From Myxococcota bacterium (GTDB lineage: Bacteria > Myxococcota_A > Bradymonadia > UBA7976 > UBA1532): a DNA stretch of 41,816 bases. The translations under genes were made by a program, and so were the position numbers. The notes below the pieces were generated by a model that saw only the letters and a list, made by a program, of their open reading frames with translations, made no database searches and had not been told where the DNA came from. Shown piece by piece: positions 6,693-14,322 of this stretch. The first letter of the stretch is position 1, and each line of letters starts with the position of its first letter. The stretch covers positions 1-41,816 of the forward strand of contig JAKLJY010000067.1 of NCBI GenBank assembly GCA_023150895.1. Reading direction: 5' to 3'.

Positions 6693-7290
6693 ACGCCCCG
6701 AACGCACGTGCCCGGCGTGCGATAAGCTCGTCCCGGCGTGGGACACCCTGGTCGGCGGCCGGTGTTTCCGGTGCGTCGACCACGCCCGGACGGGAGACCG
6801 GGAGGATGAGCGGACGATCGTGCCGCCGGCGACGCCGGTGCCGCCCGTGGTGCCCGTGACGCCGCGCCCGGCGGCCGTGGAGTCGCCCCGCTGCTCGCGG
6901 TGCAACCGGTTGACCGGCGTCCAGAAGGCCGGCGCCGGGCGCGGGCTCTGCAAGAACTGCCTCGAGTCGGCGCGGAGTGCCCTGTCGCGCCAGCATCTCC
7001 CGCGGGACATCGCGAGCTGCGTCGAGTGGCTGCGCGGCGTGCCGTACCGCGGCGTCCTGCAGAAGGGCGAGCGTCCGGTCCGGGTGCGGGCGGCGGCGCC
7101 GGTGCCGACCCCCCCGGTCGTCGCCGACCAGGTGCCGGAGCTCGTGCCGCAGCTCGCGCCGGACGGCGTCCTCGGGTACGGCGTCGCCGCGTGGATGTTC
7201 ACGGCCCGGCGCGAGGTCACGTTGCGGCGGTTGGCCGCGTTGTGCGCCCGCGAGTACCTCGACGCGGCGCGGGCGGGGGTCGCGGCATGA
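6679..7290 (+). CDS. Double zinc-ribbon protein of unknown function (phage early region)
   Basis: This 203-residue protein begins 14 bases before the preceding stop. Residues ~11-32 carry CPAC...CFRC, and ~72-93 carry CSRC...CKNC, two four-Cys zinc-ribbon pairs separated by a Pro/Val-rich linker. The C-terminal ~100 residues include a second Pro/Val linker and a helical region. Zinc ribbons of this type bind nucleic acid or mediate protein contacts. It is one of several zinc-ribbon products encoded consecutively here. No specific family is recognised. Confidence 0.65.
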   Translation: MESRKRPERTCPACDKLVPAWDTLVGGRCFRCVDHARTGDREDERTIVPPATPVPPVVPVTPRPAAVESPRCSRCNRLTGVQKAGAGRGLCKNCLESARSALSRQHLPRDIASCVEWLRGVPYRGVLQKGERPVRVRAAAPVPTPPVVADQVPELVPQLAPDGVLGYGVAAWMFTARREVTLRRLAALCAREYLDAARAGVAA

Positions 7291-7562
7291 TTCCCGGTTT
7301 CCTGAGACGGCAGATGGAGCGGGAGATTCGGACCTTCATCGCGGAGGATCTCAAGCTCGACGTGAGCCGAGAGAACGGGATCGTGACGGCCCGGTGGCGT
7401 GTCCGTGCGGGCAGCGAAGTCGTGACCCGAGCGGTGCGCGCTCAGTCCGCGGCCGAGCTCGAGCCGCTCATCGACCTCCTGGCGGCGCGGCTGAAGCGCT
7501 ATCTGCTCTCGGAAACGATGCGGCCCATCGTGTGGAAATTCCTCAATGAATACGTCAAGTAA
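7287..7562 (+). CDS. Small hypothetical phage protein
   Basis: The ATG overlaps the preceding stop (ATGA), giving 91 residues. It starts with an amphipathic helix (PGFLRRQMEREIRTFIAEDL), followed by strands (NGIVTARWRVRAGSEVVTRA) and a C-terminal helix. It overlaps the next gene by 17 bases. There is no recognised family or catalytic motif. Confidence 0.55.
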   Translation: MIPGFLRRQMEREIRTFIAEDLKLDVSRENGIVTARWRVRAGSEVVTRAVRAQSAAELEPLIDLLAARLKRYLLSETMRPIVWKFLNEYVK

Positions 7563-7749
7563 GCGCCGATGCCGCTGGCCGGGATGCGAAGAGGTCCTCG
7601 GCCGCCGCAACTCCACCGGCCTGTGCGGGCGGCACTACCTCGGGTTGCCGCTCGAGGCGAAGGCCGAGCTCTCGGCCAAGGCGGTGTCGCCCGTCGGCGA
7701 GGAGACCGAGGCCCCGCAGACGGTGCGGCCCGGCGCGACGCCGCCATGA
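7546..7749 (+). CDS. Small zinc-finger protein (CX4C...CXXH)
   Basis: This 67-residue protein has a basic N terminus and C9, C14, C27 and H30 in RRCRWPGCEEVLGRRNSTGL followed by CGRHY, a single compact zinc finger of a kind frequent in phage-encoded small DNA-binding proteins. A disordered acidic/Pro tail follows. Its stop overlaps the excisionase ATG (ATGA), which places it in the integration/early operon. Confidence 0.6.
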   Translation: MNTSSKRRCRWPGCEEVLGRRNSTGLCGRHYLGLPLEAKAELSAKAVSPVGEETEAPQTVRPGATPP

Positions 7750-8123
7750 GCGCCCGACTCCTGACCGCCGAGGACGTCGCCGAGCGGCTGCAGGTCTCGA
7801 AAGCGAAAGCGTACGAGTACATGCGCCAGATCGGGCTCATCCGCCTCGACGACGGACCACGAGCTTCCGTTCGCGTTCGCGAAGACGCGCTCAACGAGTG
7901 GATCCAGCAAAGGACGGTCCAATGCTCCGCATCTATCTCCAGAAAGACTCGAAATTCTGGTGGATCTCGTTCACCGCGCCCAATGGTCAGCGCATCCGTC
8001 GCAGCACGCGAGTCCGCGACAAGGGAGAGGCTGAGAGGATTGGTCGAGCGTGGGCGCTCGACGCAGAAAGAGCCCACGCCGACGCAGAAGCAGGCATCGA
8101 ACGCCCCAGCGACATCTCCCTGA
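7746..8123 (+). CDS. Excisionase-type HTH protein (Xis-like)
   Basis: Residues 1-~58 form a MerR/excisionase-type winged HTH: LLTAEDVAERLQVSKAKAYE, YMRQIGLIRLDD, VRVREDALNEWIQQR. This is the usual size and sequence pattern of phage excisionases, which direct the integrase toward excision. The gene starts at an ATGA overlap and precedes the integrase. No stop occurs in its frame until 8123, so the last ~65 residues (Ser/Arg/Pro-rich) are read out of frame across the integrase gene, a 202-base overlap. Those tail residues look like fortuitous read-through rather than a domain. Confidence 0.75.
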   Translation: MSARLLTAEDVAERLQVSKAKAYEYMRQIGLIRLDDGPRASVRVREDALNEWIQQRTVQCSASISRKTRNSGGSRSPRPMVSASVAARESATRERLRGLVERGRSTQKEPTPTQKQASNAPATSP

Positions 8124-9013
8124 TCGACCTCGCGGCTGCATACCTGCTCTCGGTCGAACCGGAGAAAGCGAAACGGTACGTCCAGACACTGGAAATCCTC
8201 ATCGCGGCCCGGATTCTGCCGTACTTCGGCGAGGACACCCGGGCTCGTACCCTCACGCCCGCCAGTATCGAGGAGTTCCGGCGCGCCCTCCTTCGCGGGC
8301 GGCCCGTTTCCGACCAACATCGGGGGTGGCCGGCCGTCAGCGCGGCCACGGCCAACAGGTACATGGTCGCTCTGCGCCAGATGCTGGCGCATGGCGTACG
8401 TCTCGGCCACCTGCGGCACAACCCGGCCACGAGGCTCAAGAAGCTCAAGGAGCGTACCGAGCAGCGACACCGCGCGCTGTCTGACCAGGAGATTGAGGCG
8501 CTTCTCCGGGAGCTCGCGGAGTCCAGAACCGAGGGCCGCGCTCACCACACGCTGTGGGTTCGATTCCTGATAGAGACCGGCCTTCGGGCGTCCGAGGCGG
8601 CTTCATTGCGCTGGGAAGACGTGCGGTTGTTGCACGACCCGCCCCATGTGCACGTGCGGGCGGGCACCGCGAAGGATGCCGAGCGCCGAGACGTGCCGCT
8701 GACTCAGGCAGCCATTGACGCGATTCGCGCGCTCGCGGAGCGCAGGGGGGCACCCGTGGGGCTCGTGTTCGGCCCGTTCTGCCGGCGCGAAGCGCTGCTC
8801 GGAGCGTGGAAACGAACAGGTCTTCCCGGCCGATGTCCATCCGCGCACGACCTGCGCCACACGTTCGCCAGTCGGTGCGTCGCCGCCGGCCTTTCGCTCG
8901 CGGAACTCAAGGTCATCATGGGGCACGACTCCATCATGACCACCGAGCGCTACATACACACCTATGGGGACACGATGCACGCCGTGGCCCGGAAGCTCAA
9001 CCTGCGTGCGTGA
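7922..9013 (+). CDS. int: Tyrosine recombinase / phage integrase
   Basis: The 363-residue product has an N-terminal arm-binding region, a SAM-like core-binding domain (~65-165) and a C-terminal catalytic domain. Catalytic residues are visible: R222 (ETGLRASEAASLRWEDV), K251 (AGTAKDAERRDVPL), H309-x-x-R312 (AHDLRHTFAS), H335 (IMGHDSIMTTERY) and nucleophile Y344. It catalyses site-specific integration and excision between phage and host att sites. An in-frame ATG at 7898 would add 8 residues; 7922 (MLRIYLQKD) is preferred. It lies ~400 bp from the 3' end of tRNA-Leu, as expected for a tRNA-targeting integrase. Confidence 0.92.
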   Translation: MLRIYLQKDSKFWWISFTAPNGQRIRRSTRVRDKGEAERIGRAWALDAERAHADAEAGIERPSDISLIDLAAAYLLSVEPEKAKRYVQTLEILIAARILPYFGEDTRARTLTPASIEEFRRALLRGRPVSDQHRGWPAVSAATANRYMVALRQMLAHGVRLGHLRHNPATRLKKLKERTEQRHRALSDQEIEALLRELAESRTEGRAHHTLWVRFLIETGLRASEAASLRWEDVRLLHDPPHVHVRAGTAKDAERRDVPLTQAAIDAIRALAERRGAPVGLVFGPFCRREALLGAWKRTGLPGRCPSAHDLRHTFASRCVAAGLSLAELKVIMGHDSIMTTERYIHTYGDTMHAVARKLNLRA

Positions 9014-9026
9014 CAGGAGTCGGCCG

Positions 9027-9311
9027 ATGGCCATCAGAAACAAGTCCCGCGTGACCACCCCCGGCGAACTCGAGACGCCCCCGCCCAACGTCACCGGCGA
9101 AGACCCCGCGCTCGGTGCGCTGGTCGGGCGTTCGGCCCGGTACCTTCCGGCACCGACGGAGACGCACTTCACGTCCACGCCGCTCGCGGCGGTCGTCACC
9201 CGGGCCCACGAGGACGGGACCCTCGACCTCTCCGTGTTCGCGCCGCCGGACGGTCGCGCGTACGTGGAGTTCGTCCGGCGGGCCCCGCGCGAACGCGTCG
9301 AGCTGGTGTGA
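9027..9311 (+). CDS. Small hypothetical protein between integrase and tRNA
   Basis: This 94-residue protein has an ATG with AGGAG ten bases upstream. The N terminus is basic and disordered (MAIRNKSRVTTPGELETPPP), followed by a short beta-rich stretch (TPLAAVVTRAHEDGTLDLSV, YVEFVRRAPRERVELV). A 'tavVthvhddgtvnl'-like pattern resembles small phage or ICE proteins near attachment sites, but I cannot name a family. Its position places it inside the element. Confidence 0.6.
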   Translation: MAIRNKSRVTTPGELETPPPNVTGEDPALGALVGRSARYLPAPTETHFTSTPLAAVVTRAHEDGTLDLSVFAPPDGRAYVEFVRRAPRERVELV

Positions 9312-9394
9312 GTGGCAGGAATCCGGCATAGGACCGGGCAACCCGCACCGGAACTCCGCCGGACGAAGCGCCTCAAACCCGCGTCGCTCTAGGG

Positions 9395-9415
9395 TGCCGG
9401 AGGTCGGGCTCGAAC
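9395..9415. other. Predicted attachment-site core at the 3' end of tRNA-Leu
   Basis: The integrase gene and the whole element lie immediately beyond the 3' end of the tRNA, which is the standard geometry for integration into a tRNA 3' end. The second copy of the core sequence should lie left of the window, so the exact limits cannot be seen. The interval given is only the expected region. Confidence 0.35.
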
Positions 9416-9478
9416 CGACACGGGAGTTACCCCACCGGATTTTGAGTCCGGCGCGTCTACCAGTTTCACCACTCCGGC
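9395..9478 (-). tRNA. tRNA-Leu (anticodon CAA)
   Basis: Read on the minus strand, the 84 bases fold as a class II tRNA. The acceptor stem is GCCGGAG/CTCCGGC with discriminator A, and a D arm contains GAAACTGGTAGACGC. The anticodon stem CCGGA/TCCGG carries loop CTCAAAA, giving anticodon CAA (reads UUG). There is a variable arm (GGGGTAACTCCC) and a T arm GTCGGTTCGAGCCCGAC. CCA is not encoded: the discriminator is followed by CCC. The tRNA faces the integrated element with its 3' end. Confidence 0.93.
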
Positions 9479-9490
9479 AGGAGTGCGCGG

Positions 9491-9519
9491 AAACTAGCGC
9501 AACCTCGACGCGGGATCAA
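9491..9519 (-). promoter_or_regulatory. Candidate sigma70-type promoter for tRNA-Leu
   Basis: On the minus strand, TTGATC (9519-9514) and TAGTTT (9496-9491) are separated by 17 bases and lie 12 bases from the tRNA 5' end, which places +1 a few bases before the mature tRNA. The match to consensus is moderate. Confidence 0.45.
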
Positions 9520-9526
9520 CGGGTGA

Positions 9527-11416
9527 TCAAGGCGCGCGCTGCACGATGCTCGCCGGGCAGGCGCTCGGCTCGGCGGCGCGGTAGCTGGCCGCAAACAGGC
9601 TGACCTGGCCCTCCGGCGGGCAGACGAAGGCGACGGACGGGCAGAGGCCCCCGCAGCTGTCGTCGACGACGGCGAGGCGGTCGGGCTGCGTGCAGCTCGT
9701 GGCGCCCGGGCAGACGAGGAGCATGGGGTCGCCCTGGCAGGCCTCGCCGGCGCCGCAGCCGTTGGGGCCGACGGCGCACCCGGCGGTGTATTCGAGGCCA
9801 GGCTGGCACGGCACGGGGCCATCGGCGGCGAGCTGCCACCCGCACGGCCGGTCGACGCCGTCGCTGGCGCCGCCGTCGGGGCAGCGGCTGTCGACGGGCG
9901 GCTCGGGGCGCCGTTGCGTGAGGACGTCGCAGGTGGCGTCGAGATCGGGGTCCGGCGCGGCCGTCCAGATCGTGTACCGGCCGACGTCGGGGCAGCGGAA
10001 AGTCGTCGTGGGGCAGGTGCCACACTCGTTCTGGCCGGTCGCGAGGGCGAGCCGGGGCATGCACGACGCCGCCTCGCCCGCGCAGGCCCGCATGAACGGC
10101 TGCTCCGGGCAGACCGCGTCGGCGCAGTCGTTGCCTGCCTGCGCGCAGCCCGCGTCGACGAGCTCGCCCGGGGCGCACTCGCCCACCGCGCCGATGCGCC
10201 AGCCGCACATGCGATCCGGTCCGGCGTCGTCCGTGGGGCCGCAGGGGACGTCCATCTCGAAGCTCGGTACCGTGACCGTCATGCGCAGGTCGTTGTTGGC
10301 GTAGTCGAGCTCCGCGATGGCCCGCTCGGGGTTGATGCGCACCTCGAGCTCGTAGTCCCCGGGCGGGACGTCCGTGACGTCGATCCACTGGCAGTCGAGG
10401 CCCGAGCCGTAGCTGTCGTACCAGCCCCGACTGATGCCCTGGAACTGGCACCCGTAGCGCGGAAACTGCCGCACCGTGGGGTCCCAGTCGACGAAGATGG
10501 CGCTGTCGAGGAGGCAGAAAGCCTGCTTGTGGCCGGGCGCGATGGTGTTGCCGTCGGCGTCCTTCAGGGCGTAGCGGGCGTAGTCGTTGAAGTGGAAGTG
10601 CCCGTGACACGGGCTGAACTGGAAGAGTTCGGGCGTCTCGCGCGGATCGCCCATCTCGAAGTCGACGTTGCCGACGTTGGCCGTCGAGACGCCGAACCGC
10701 AGCAGGCGCCGCAGGCCGGGTCCGCCGACACAGCCCTCGAAAATGGCACAACTGTCGGGGGCGAATTCGCGCTCTTCGAAGTACATGTCGTCGCGCGTGC
10801 GCTCGGGGATGGCCATCAGATCGGGCAACGGCGCGTCGGGATCCGGGGGCGGCTCGACGACCGCGGCGTCCGGCGAGACCACGACGGCATCCGGGGCGAC
10901 GGCCGCGTCCGGCGAGACCACGACGGCATCGGGGGCGACGGCGGCGTCGGGCGAAACCGCGACGGCATCCGGTGCGATGAGCGCATCGGCCGTTACGGCC
11001 GCATCGGACACGGGCGGCGGCGTCACGACGGCGTCTGCGGAGACCGCCGCATCGGGGACGGGCGGCGGCGCCACGACGGCGTCTGCGGCAACCGCCGCAT
11101 CGGGGACCGACGGCGGCGTCACGACGGCGTCTGCGGCCACCGCGCCGTCGGGGCCGGACGGTGTTGGCGGGCGGGCGGCATCCGGTTGCGCCGCTCCGCC
11201 GCCACTGCCACCGCCGCCACCGCCGTGTGCGTCGGGCCCGGAGCCGGCCGCCGCGTCGGCCTTCGCAGGTGTGCCCCCTGTCGCACCGCCGTCCCCCGCT
11301 CCGCCGCCGCCGCACGCCGTCGCGAGCACGCAGACCAAGACCGCGGTCGCGGTTTCACCCCGTCCGAAGGTTCCGCGGCGATTGTGCCGAAGAACCGGAA
11401 ATATCTCGTTTGGCAT
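9527..11416 (-). CDS. Lipoprotein with lysyl-oxidase-like domain and Cys-rich repeats
   Basis: The 629-residue product has a lipoprotein signal (VLVCVLATAC, C35), a Gly/Ala-rich segment and a ~100-residue Pro-Asp-Ala-Val repeat linker (~85-190). Residues ~205-385 match the lysyl oxidase family: copper ligands H271, H273 and H275 in CHGHFHF, K297 in GHKQAFCLLDS, Y336 in YDSYGSGLDCQWIDVTDV, and an INPERAIAELDYANNDLR strand. K297 and Y336 correspond to the residues that form the lysine tyrosylquinone cofactor in animal enzymes. Two Cys-rich repeats follow (~395-505 and ~510-625). Predicted role: copper amine oxidation at the outer surface. Substrate unknown. It ends 49 bases before the tRNA on the same strand. 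Confidence 0.88.
   Translation of the reverse strand: MPNEIFPVLRHNRRGTFGRGETATAVLVCVLATACGGGGAGDGGATGGTPAKADAAAGSGPDAHGGGGGGSGGGAAQPDAARPPTPSGPDGAVAADAVVTPPSVPDAAVAADAVVAPPPVPDAAVSADAVVTPPPVSDAAVTADALIAPDAVAVSPDAAVAPDAVVVSPDAAVAPDAVVVSPDAAVVEPPPDPDAPLPDLMAIPERTRDDMYFEEREFAPDSCAIFEGCVGGPGLRRLLRFGVSTANVGNVDFEMGDPRETPELFQFSPCHGHFHFNDYARYALKDADGNTIAPGHKQAFCLLDSAIFVDWDPTVRQFPRYGCQFQGISRGWYDSYGSGLDCQWIDVTDVPPGDYELEVRINPERAIAELDYANNDLRMTVTVPSFEMDVPCGPTDDAGPDRMCGWRIGAVGECAPGELVDAGCAQAGNDCADAVCPEQPFMRACAGEAASCMPRLALATGQNECGTCPTTTFRCPDVGRYTIWTAAPDPDLDATCDVLTQRRPEPPVDSRCPDGGASDGVDRPCGWQLAADGPVPCQPGLEYTAGCAVGPNGCGAGEACQGDPMLLVCPGATSCTQPDRLAVVDDSCGGLCPSVAFVCPPEGQVSLFAASYRAAEPSACPASIVQRAP
10857..11150 (-). 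repeat. In-frame tandem repeats encoding the PDAAV linker
   Basis: Two repeat types lie side by side in the lysyl-oxidase-like lipoprotein gene. About 39-bp units encode 13 residues of the SPDAAVAPDAVVV type, and about 48-bp units encode 16 residues of the VPDAAVAADAVVAPPP type. Copies are imperfect, with several silent differences. They form the extended spacer between the lipid anchor and the enzyme domain. Confidence 0.75.
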
Positions 11417-11481
11417 CCGGTTACCTTAACATCGAAGGCCCGCCCCGCGGGTGCAAACCACTGCCCCGCCCTGGAGTTCCC

Positions 11482-12810
11482 GTGTCCGCGGTCGTCCCCG
11501 AATTCGATGCCCTTCTCTGGACGCCGACCCGCGCCCTCGCCTTCCTGCGGGGCCTCTTCATGGTGGCTGCCTGCGACGGCGTCGCTCCGGAAGAGCGCCG
11601 GGCCCTCGTCGCCCTGTTGTCGGCGACCCGCGCGCCGGCCGACTTCGAGGCGCTCGCGACGATGCCCTTCGACTTCGCGGAGGCTCGCCGCGCCCTCGAC
11701 TCGCACTGGATCAGACGCCTTCTGGTGCGGGCGAGCCGCCTCATGGCCGAGCTCGACGGCGGCATCACGGACGCTGAACGCGACGCCCTGCGCGCGATGG
11801 CCCTCGGGCTCGGCGTCGGCGAACGCCTGGCCCTCGCGCCGGCGGACCCGACCGCGCCGGCTGACCGGACCGCCGAGGCGTTCGTGGCCTGGCTGAACGG
11901 CCAACCGGTGGATTGGGTCTCCTGGGACGACGAGGATCAGCGCGCGACGTTCTGGCCGTTTCCGGGCGGCCGGGTTCCCCTGGTCCACGGGGCGAAGCTG
12001 ATGGTGTCCCGGGGCCAGGCGCTCGTCGTGCAAGCCCCGAACGGGGCCATCGACGTGCTCGCCGACGGGGTGTACGACGCGACGCCCGAGACACTGCCGC
12101 AGGTGGCCGACGCGCTCGGCTGGACGGGCGGCGCCGTGACGCCCGCGATGACGTTCGTCAACCTGGGGGCAACGGACATGCTTCGCTGGGGCAGCGTCGA
12201 GCCGATCCACGTGCCGCTGCGCGCCGGCCTCGCCGCGGACGTTCCCCTCCGGGCCTTCGGTCGCTTCAGCATCCGGATCGCAGACGCCGGGCGCGTCTGG
12301 GGTCGCTTCTGCCGGAACGGCATCCCCACCACCGACGACTTCGAAACGCGGATCCGCCGGATGGCCGCCGGGCGCTTCGGCGAGGCCCTGCGCGGCCTGG
12401 CCGAGGGCGAGAACAAGGGGGCCGACGTGCTGCTGCGCGACTCGGGCCTCGTGATCGATCGGGCCCGGCCGGCCATCGAACGGGCGTTCCAGGAGGCCGG
12501 GCTCGCGGTCCGACGCTTCGAACTCGAGAGCCTGACGGGCCCGCTCGAGCTCGAGCTGCGGACCACCGGCGGGGGACGCCTGATGAACAGCGGCTCGTTC
12601 GCCAACCCGACGCACGGGAGCGCTGCGGCCGCGACGCCGGAGGCCGTGCTTTCGTGCCACCGGTGCCTGAACGCCGTGCCGCCCAATGCCCGCTTCTGCG
12701 CGCAGTGCGGCGCGCCGCAGCGCAAGGCCTGCGGCACCTGCGGAACGGACGTCGCGGTGCGGGCGCGTTTCTGTCCGCAGTGCGGCTCGGCGCAGACGAC
12801 ACCGCCCTGA
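11482..12810 (+). CDS. SPFH-domain protein with TerB-like N terminus and C-terminal double zinc ribbon
   Basis: A GTG start (GGAG eight bases upstream) gives 442 residues. Residues ~20-115 are helical and TerB-like (FMVAACDGVAPEERRALVAL, MAELDGGITDAERDALRAMA). The centre (~150-375) matches the SPFH/virion-core-like family found in YdjI-type proteins: VHGAKLMVSRGQALVVQAPN, TFVNLGATDMLRWGSVEPIH, VPLRAFGRFSIRIAD. Two zinc ribbons close the protein (CHRCLNAVPPNARFCAQCG and CGTCGTDVAVRARFCPQCG). Such proteins are thought to scaffold membrane-associated assemblies; the precise role here is unknown. It is divergent from the lysyl-oxidase-like gene, 65 bases apart. Confidence 0.75.
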   Translation: MSAVVPEFDALLWTPTRALAFLRGLFMVAACDGVAPEERRALVALLSATRAPADFEALATMPFDFAEARRALDSHWIRRLLVRASRLMAELDGGITDAERDALRAMALGLGVGERLALAPADPTAPADRTAEAFVAWLNGQPVDWVSWDDEDQRATFWPFPGGRVPLVHGAKLMVSRGQALVVQAPNGAIDVLADGVYDATPETLPQVADALGWTGGAVTPAMTFVNLGATDMLRWGSVEPIHVPLRAGLAADVPLRAFGRFSIRIADAGRVWGRFCRNGIPTTDDFETRIRRMAAGRFGEALRGLAEGENKGADVLLRDSGLVIDRARPAIERAFQEAGLAVRRFELESLTGPLELELRTTGGGRLMNSGSFANPTHGSAAAATPEAVLSCHRCLNAVPPNARFCAQCGAPQRKACGTCGTDVAVRARFCPQCGSAQTTPP

Positions 12811-12915
12811 GGGTGTCCCCGACGCCGGCCCGCGCGCCCGCGTTGCACGCGACCGCCCGATCATGCATATTGACGCACCGCGTCACAATGGCGCGTCTGC
12901 TCGCCTGGAGTTCCC

Positions 12916-14322
12916 ATGTCCACGTCACGTTGGGCCCCGCAGACCCTCTGGGGTTGGGGCCGCTATCCCCGGGTCGAGTCGCAGGTGGCCCGCCCCGAGC
13001 GGCGCAAAGAGGTGGCCGCCGCCCTGGCCGATCGTCAGGGCGAGCCCGTGCTGGCCTTCGGTCTCGGCCGCTGTTACGGCGACGCCGCCCTGCTGCGCAA
13101 TGGCCGCGTCGTTCTCACGCGCCGGCTCGACCGCATGCTCGACTTCGACCCCGAGTCGGGCTGGCTGCGCTGTGAGGCCGGGGTCTCCCTCGAGGAGATC
13201 CTGCACACGTTCGTGCCGCGCGGTTTTTTCCCGCCGGTGGTACCCGGCACGCAGTTCGTGACGGTCGGGGGCGCCATCGCCTGCGACATCCACGGCAAGA
13301 ACCACCACGTCGACGGCAGCTTCTGCGACCACATCCGACGGGTCGAGTTGCTCGTCGCCGACGGCCGCGTGGTCACCTGCGGCCCGGACGAAGAGCCCGA
13401 GCTGTTCTGGGCGACCGTCGGCGGCATGGGCCTGACGGGTTTGATTCTTTCGTGCGAAGTGCAGCTCGCGCGCATCGACAACCCGTACATCGAGATGGAG
13501 TCCATCCGCGTCGAAAACCTCGATCAGTTCTTCGAGGTCAGCGCGGAGAGCGGCGCGTTCACGCACACCGTGAGCTGGATCGACTGCGTGACGACGGGCA
13601 AGGCCACCGGGCGCGGCATCTTCATGCGCGGTCGGCACGCGCCCGCCGGCGTCGAGGGCAAGCCGTCGCTTCTGCAGCGGGTCGGCGCGCGGGCCCCGGC
13701 GCTGCTCGATTTTCCCATCGACGCGCCGGACTGGTTGCTCAACCAGGCGTCCATCAAGGCCTTCAACGAGGTCTATTTCCGCCAGCACCCCAAGGGCAAG
13801 GTCGAGAGCGTCGTCCACTACGAACCGTTCTTCTTCCCGCTCGACAACGTGCGCAACTGGAACCGCATGTACGGCCCGCGGGGCTTCCTGCAGTACCAGT
13901 TCGTCGTGCCGCCGGACCCGGAGCACAAGGCCGTGCGGGCCGTGGTCGACGAGATCACGCACTCCGGCCTCGGCTCGTTCCTGGCGGTCATCAAGGAGTT
14001 CGGCGAGCGGCAGCACGGCGGCATCTCGTTCCCCTCCCCGGGGCCGATGATCGCCCTCGACTTCGGCCTCGCCGGGCAGCCCCTCTTCGACCTCCTGCTG
14101 CGCCTCGACCGCATCGTCCTGGACGCGGGCGGCAAGATCTACCTCGGCAAGGACTCGCGGCTGCCGCGGGAGACCTTCGAGGCCATGTATCCCGAGCTGC
14201 CACGCTGGAAGCAGGTGCGCGACGCCTGGGATCCCGGTCACGTCTTCCAGTCCGAGCTCGGGCGACGCCTCGGGCTCTCGGGGCCGTCGTCGCACACCGG
14301 CCCGCGCGGAGGTCAGCCATGA
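12916..14322 (+). CDS. dprE1: DprE1-like FAD-dependent oxidoreductase (decaprenylphosphoryl-ribose 2-oxidase family)
   Basis: The 468-residue protein has a PCMH/VAO-type FAD domain with GLGRCYGD, PGTQFVTVGGAIACDIHGKNHH and VGGMGLTGLI, and the DprE1-type C-terminal cap ending in YLGKDSRLPRETFEAMYPEL. H126 and K412 correspond to catalytic H132 and K418 of the mycobacterial enzyme. Where the mycobacterial enzyme has C387 (the benzothiazinone target), this protein has A380 (GPMIALDF). The family oxidises polyprenylphosphoryl-ribose to the 2-keto intermediate. It overlaps the SDR gene by ATGA, and together they are expected to make a polyprenylphosphoryl-arabinose. The true sugar and acceptor in this organism are unknown. 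Confidence 0.85.
   Translation: MSTSRWAPQTLWGWGRYPRVESQVARPERRKEVAAALADRQGEPVLAFGLGRCYGDAALLRNGRVVLTRRLDRMLDFDPESGWLRCEAGVSLEEILHTFVPRGFFPPVVPGTQFVTVGGAIACDIHGKNHHVDGSFCDHIRRVELLVADGRVVTCGPDEEPELFWATVGGMGLTGLILSCEVQLARIDNPYIEMESIRVENLDQFFEVSAESGAFTHTVSWIDCVTTGKATGRGIFMRGRHAPAGVEGKPSLLQRVGARAPALLDFPIDAPDWLLNQASIKAFNEVYFRQHPKGKVESVVHYEPFFFPLDNVRNWNRMYGPRGFLQYQFVVPPDPEHKAVRAVVDEITHSGLGSFLAVIKEFGERQHGGISFPSPGPMIALDFGLAGQPLFDLLLRLDRIVLDAGGKIYLGKDSRLPRETFEAMYPELPRWKQVRDAWDPGHVFQSELGRRLGLSGPSSHTGPRGGQP

Noticed and set aside
12266-14295. Long minus-strand frames opposite the SPFH-type and dprE1 genes
   Set aside because: No motif or start context; typical high-GC antisense shadows.
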